Shown here in pieces: positions 5,571 through 8,225 of a DNA stretch of 8,225 bases (its first letter is position 1; every line of letters begins with the position of its first letter). The DNA is from Candidatus Sulfopaludibacter sp. SbA3 (GTDB lineage: Bacteria; Acidobacteriota; Terriglobia; 20CM-2-55-15), in assembly GCA_945861845.1 (NCBI GenBank), contig CAMAWS010000119.1, forward strand, positions 1 to 8,225, read 5' to 3'. The notes under the pieces are model-generated. The model worked only from the letters and a program-made list of their open reading frames with translations, was not told the DNA's origin and did not search any database. The translations under genes and the position numbers were made by a program.

Positions 5571-8225
5571 CTAACGCACTGGCACACGCTGCTTCAGTTC
5601 TTCGAACCAGTTGAGAGTGACCGAAATTTGATCGGCCGGGGCCTTGCCGGAATCCGTCGCGGACTGAGGCAGCATCACAATGAATTGTTTGCAATCGGGG
5701 GTAATGTCATAGGAGCGTGGGCCAGTGGACAAGATTCCATCTATTGGTAAACGTGTCGCCTTTTGAAACGCGAAGGTGGGCTGCGTCTGAACATCGACCG
5801 CCACGATTTGCCGCGCTGAACCCAAAGTCGTATAGAAGAGCTGCCTGCCATCGGGCGACCACAGGGGATGGTCGCCCCCGGCCGTAGTGACCTGAAACTT
5901 GGCTCCGGTGACTTGAAACGGCTGTACGTAGACTTCGTTTCGGCCAGATTCGGGAGATTTATATGCAATCCACCGTCCATCAGGTGAGACGCTGGGGTCA
6001 CCGGCGGGCGCGGCAATGAGCGGCCTGGATTTGTGATCCATCATCGATAGGGCGGCGATGCCGGCGCTGGCCCCGGGAAGGTTGTAGATCAATTCCTTTC
6101 TGTCCGTCGACCAAAACTCAGATTGTGGAGTGATGCCGGGTTCGAACTCGGCCAGTAGTTCTTCCGATCCAGTGCCATCCGCCGGCTGCCAGAACAGCCC
6201 CGGATTCCCATCGCGAGAGGACGTGAATACGATGCGCTGACCGTCCCCGCTCCAGATCGGACGTCTACCGTCCCTGAACGTCAAACGGCGCATCGGGACA
6301 GCGCCGGCGAGGTCGTATACCCAAATGTCACGCGAGTCATTGCTGACATCTATTTCTACCGCCAGTTGCTTGCCGTTCGGGGAAATTCGGGGTTGCGTAT
6401 AGTTCTTTGGTGGAAGACTGAGAGGAGTTCGAACTCCATTGCGGTCAGCGAGCGCAAGGTTAACACCGCCAATACGCAGTTCTTCAGGCAAGTAGATCAT
6501 GGAACCATTGTTTGAAAAGCTGAAGGACCCTCCATCGTTAGTGCTTCTTATACCTTCAACGATCGGTACAGGACTGCCCGTGAGTTGCAGTTTCGCTGCA
6601 TCAAATGGGGCGGCGAGCAGGGTCGCGCCGAGCGCATAGACAAGGTGACCGGTCGGAACGTAACGCGCGTACCTCCCTCCATTGATCAACACCTTGCGGT
6701 CGCCGGATTTCAGCGACTGGACCACGACCTGCCCCTCCCCTGCGCTCAGCGTAAACAGCAACGCGTCGCCACCGGGAAGGACCTGCGGGCTTGCGAAGAG
6801 TTCTATGCCCTTTGGAGCGACGACGGTTTCCGGCTTACCGCCACTATCAGAAACGCGCAAAATACCCTTCCGGCCCTGGCCGAAATAGATAAAACCGTCC
6901 GACGACCAACTTGCGCCCGATAAATTATCCGCATCGCAAAGCGTGACCGCGGCGCCGCCAGAAATCGCAATCTTCTTAAGCTTTTTTTCACTCGGGGCAT
7001 AAAAGCTCAATGATTGGCCGTCCGGTGAGAAGATCGGCCTGTTTGCAAGCGCGGTTCCCGGAATCGGCCGCGGTGTCATGTTCGCCATCGATCGCAAGTA
7101 GAGCTGGTCGGCTCCTGCGTAGACGAACTCTGTGCCATCCGGAGAGATTGCCGGCATGCCTACGTTATTGAAGATCTGACCTTCCGGAAGCGCGACCGCG
7201 AATCGGGTAACAGCCGCAATCGGCGGGAATGGTTCGAACTGATGGATGGCGCCGCCGGTAACCAGACTGGCGATCACCCCGGCGGCGATTGCGGTCCCCG
7301 CGAAGGGGATCGCGCGTTTCCACAGCGGGCGCTGTGCAGCCCGTCCGGTTTTGACGAACGCGCCTTCTGCGATGATTCCTTCGATCTCCACACGCAGATC
7401 GCCGACGGCCTGCCATCGGCGCTTCGGATCTTTCTCCATGGTCCGGCGCAGCAGTTGCGCGATTCGCGGACTCACGTTCGGCGGCAGCAGATTGAGATCC
7501 GGGTCGCGTGCGAGCACCGATGCGAGAACATCCGATACGGTCTTGCCCTGAAATGCCTGCCGTCCGGTAAGCATCTCGTAGAGCACGCAGCCGAATGAGA
7601 AAATGTCCGTGCGCCGATCCGTCTTATCGCTCTCGCCGCGCGCCTGTTCCGGCGACATGTAGGCGGCTGTGCCCAGGATCACGCCTTGCATGGTGGCCGC
7701 CATGCTGATCGTGGGCGACTGCGATAAATTCACGGCGGCCGGATGCGCTTCATAGGCCTTCGCCAACCCGAAGTCGAGCACCTTCACCTGCCCCTCCGGC
7801 GTGACCTTTAAATTTGCGGGCTTGAGATCACGGTGGATGATGCCTTTCTCGCCGTCGTTTGCCGCCTCCAGCGCCTCGGAAATCTGCCTGGCGATCCCGA
7901 GCGCTTCCTCCACCGGAATCGGACCGCGCTTGATACGTTCGGCAAGCGTCTCCCCGGGCACCAACTCCATGACCAGAAACTTCCGATCGCCGGATTGTTC
8001 GATTCCGTAAATCGCGGCGATGTTGGGATGATTCAGCGAGGCCAACACGCGAGCTTCGCGCTCGAATCGGGCTGCACGTTCGGTATCGTGGATGAAGGCT
8101 TCGGGCAGTAGCTTGATCGCGACGCTGCGGCCGAGCTTGGAGTCTGTGGCTTGATAGACGTCGCCCATGCCGCCAGAACCCAGATGGGCCGTGATTGTGA
8201 AGTGTGCGAGCTTTGTTCCGATCAT
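5571..8225 (-). CDS. Transmembrane Ser/Thr protein kinase with PD40/TolB-like propeller
   Basis: This 884-residue protein joins a PknB-type kinase to an extracytoplasmic sensor-like domain. The kinase domain (about 9-285) is complete: glycine loop GSGGMG (16-21), lysine K38 in AIK, helix C glutamate in FEREA (about E57), HRDLKPAN (131-138), DFG (151-153) and SPE (191-193), so it should be active. A single hydrophobic segment (about 307-327) probably spans the membrane. The rest (about 340-884) is a beta-propeller with repeated PD40 motifs, for example [43 protein letters not shown] and [12 protein letters not shown]. The architecture is very common in Acidobacteriota; the ligand and the targets are unknown. 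The ATG is the final three bases of the window, so its promoter and ribosome binding site are outside. The start is supported by the family-typical MIGTKL opening just before the kinase fold. Confidence 0.93.
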   Translation of the reverse strand: MIGTKLAHFTITAHLGSGGMGDVYQATDSKLGRSVAIKLLPEAFIHDTERAARFEREARVLASLNHPNIAAIYGIEQSGDRKFLVMELVPGETLAERIKRGPIPVEEALGIARQISEALEAANDGEKGIIHRDLKPANLKVTPEGQVKVLDFGLAKAYEAHPAAVNLSQSPTISMAATMQGVILGTAAYMSPEQARGESDKTDRRTDIFSFGCVLYEMLTGRQAFQGKTVSDVLASVLARDPDLNLLPPNVSPRIAQLLRRTMEKDPKRRWQAVGDLRVEIEGIIAEGAFVKTGRAAQRPLWKRAIPFAGTAIAAGVIASLVTGGAIHQFEPFPPIAAVTRFAVALPEGQIFNNVGMPAISPDGTEFVYAGADQLYLRSMANMTPRPIPGTALANRPIFSPDGQSLSFYAPSEKKLKKIAISGGAAVTLCDADNLSGASWSSDGFIYFGQGRKGILRVSDSGGKPETVVAPKGIELFASPQVLPGGDALLFTLSAGEGQVVVQSLKSGDRKVLINGGRYARYVPTGHLVYALGATLLAAPFDAAKLQLTGSPVPIVEGIRSTNDGGSFSFSNNGSMIYLPEELRIGGVNLALADRNGVRTPLSLPPKNYTQPRISPNGKQLAVEIDVSNDSRDIWVYDLAGAVPMRRLTFRDGRRPIWSGDGQRIVFTSSRDGNPGLFWQPADGTGSEELLAEFEPGITPQSEFWSTDRKELIYNLPGASAGIAALSMMDHKSRPLIAAPAGDPSVSPDGRWIAYKSPESGRNEVYVQPFQVTGAKFQVTTAGGDHPLWSPDGRQLFYTTLGSARQIVAVDVQTQPTFAFQKATRLPIDGILSTGPRSYDITPDCKQFIVMLPQSATDSGKAPADQISVTLNWFEELKQRVPVR

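Noticed and set aside
5332..5574. Plus-strand 80-codon frame after the toxin gene
   Set aside because: There is no convincing ribosome binding site or recognisable family, its C-terminus is oddly Cys/Arg-rich, and it runs into the end of the kinase gene.

Overview
The window (8,225 bases, GC-rich) looks like chromosome from an environmental bacterium, most likely Acidobacteriota. The main clue is the large Ser/Thr kinase with a C-terminal PD40/TolB-like propeller, a type very abundant in that phylum. A small exported DUF6152-type protein fits as well. This is a judgement from gene style, not from a marker gene. All large genes lie on the minus strand; only a small toxin-antitoxin pair lies on the plus strand.

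Layout from left to right. Bases 54-86 form a strong intrinsic terminator for minus-strand transcription. Bases 114-518 encode a small exported DUF6152-like protein with its own ribosome binding site and a possible promoter. Bases 519-750 are intergenic and hold a promoter-like site with a central palindrome and a long inverted repeat (673-746) next to the end of senB. Bases 751-1689 encode a SenB-type selenosugar synthase. Bases 1677-2840 encode a SenA-type selenoneine synthase (DinB-like domain plus FGE/EgtB-type domain). Bases 2840-4507 encode a Uup-type ABC-F ATPase whose recognisable N-terminus continues in frame to about 4585 without any ATG, GTG or TTG. Bases 4586-4830 are a divergent intergenic region. 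Bases 4831-5022 and 5015-5278 are a plus-strand antitoxin and RelE-type toxin. Bases 5279-5570 are an unexplained intergenic stretch. Bases 5571-8225 encode the membrane-anchored kinase, whose start codon is the last three bases of the window.

The most interesting content is the tightly packed minus-strand run ABC-F > senA > senB. The ABC-F stop and the senA start share one base (TAATG), and senA and senB overlap by 13 bases, so the three are probably co-transcribed and translationally coupled. SenB would make a selenosugar from selenophosphate and a UDP-sugar. SenA would join the selenium to hercynine on the way to selenoneine, the selenium analogue of ergothioneine. The partner enzymes for selenophosphate (SenC/SelD) and hercynine (EgtD) are not in the window and must be encoded elsewhere if the pathway works. 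The coupling of an ABC-F translation factor to selenoneine genes is not explained by the known pathway.
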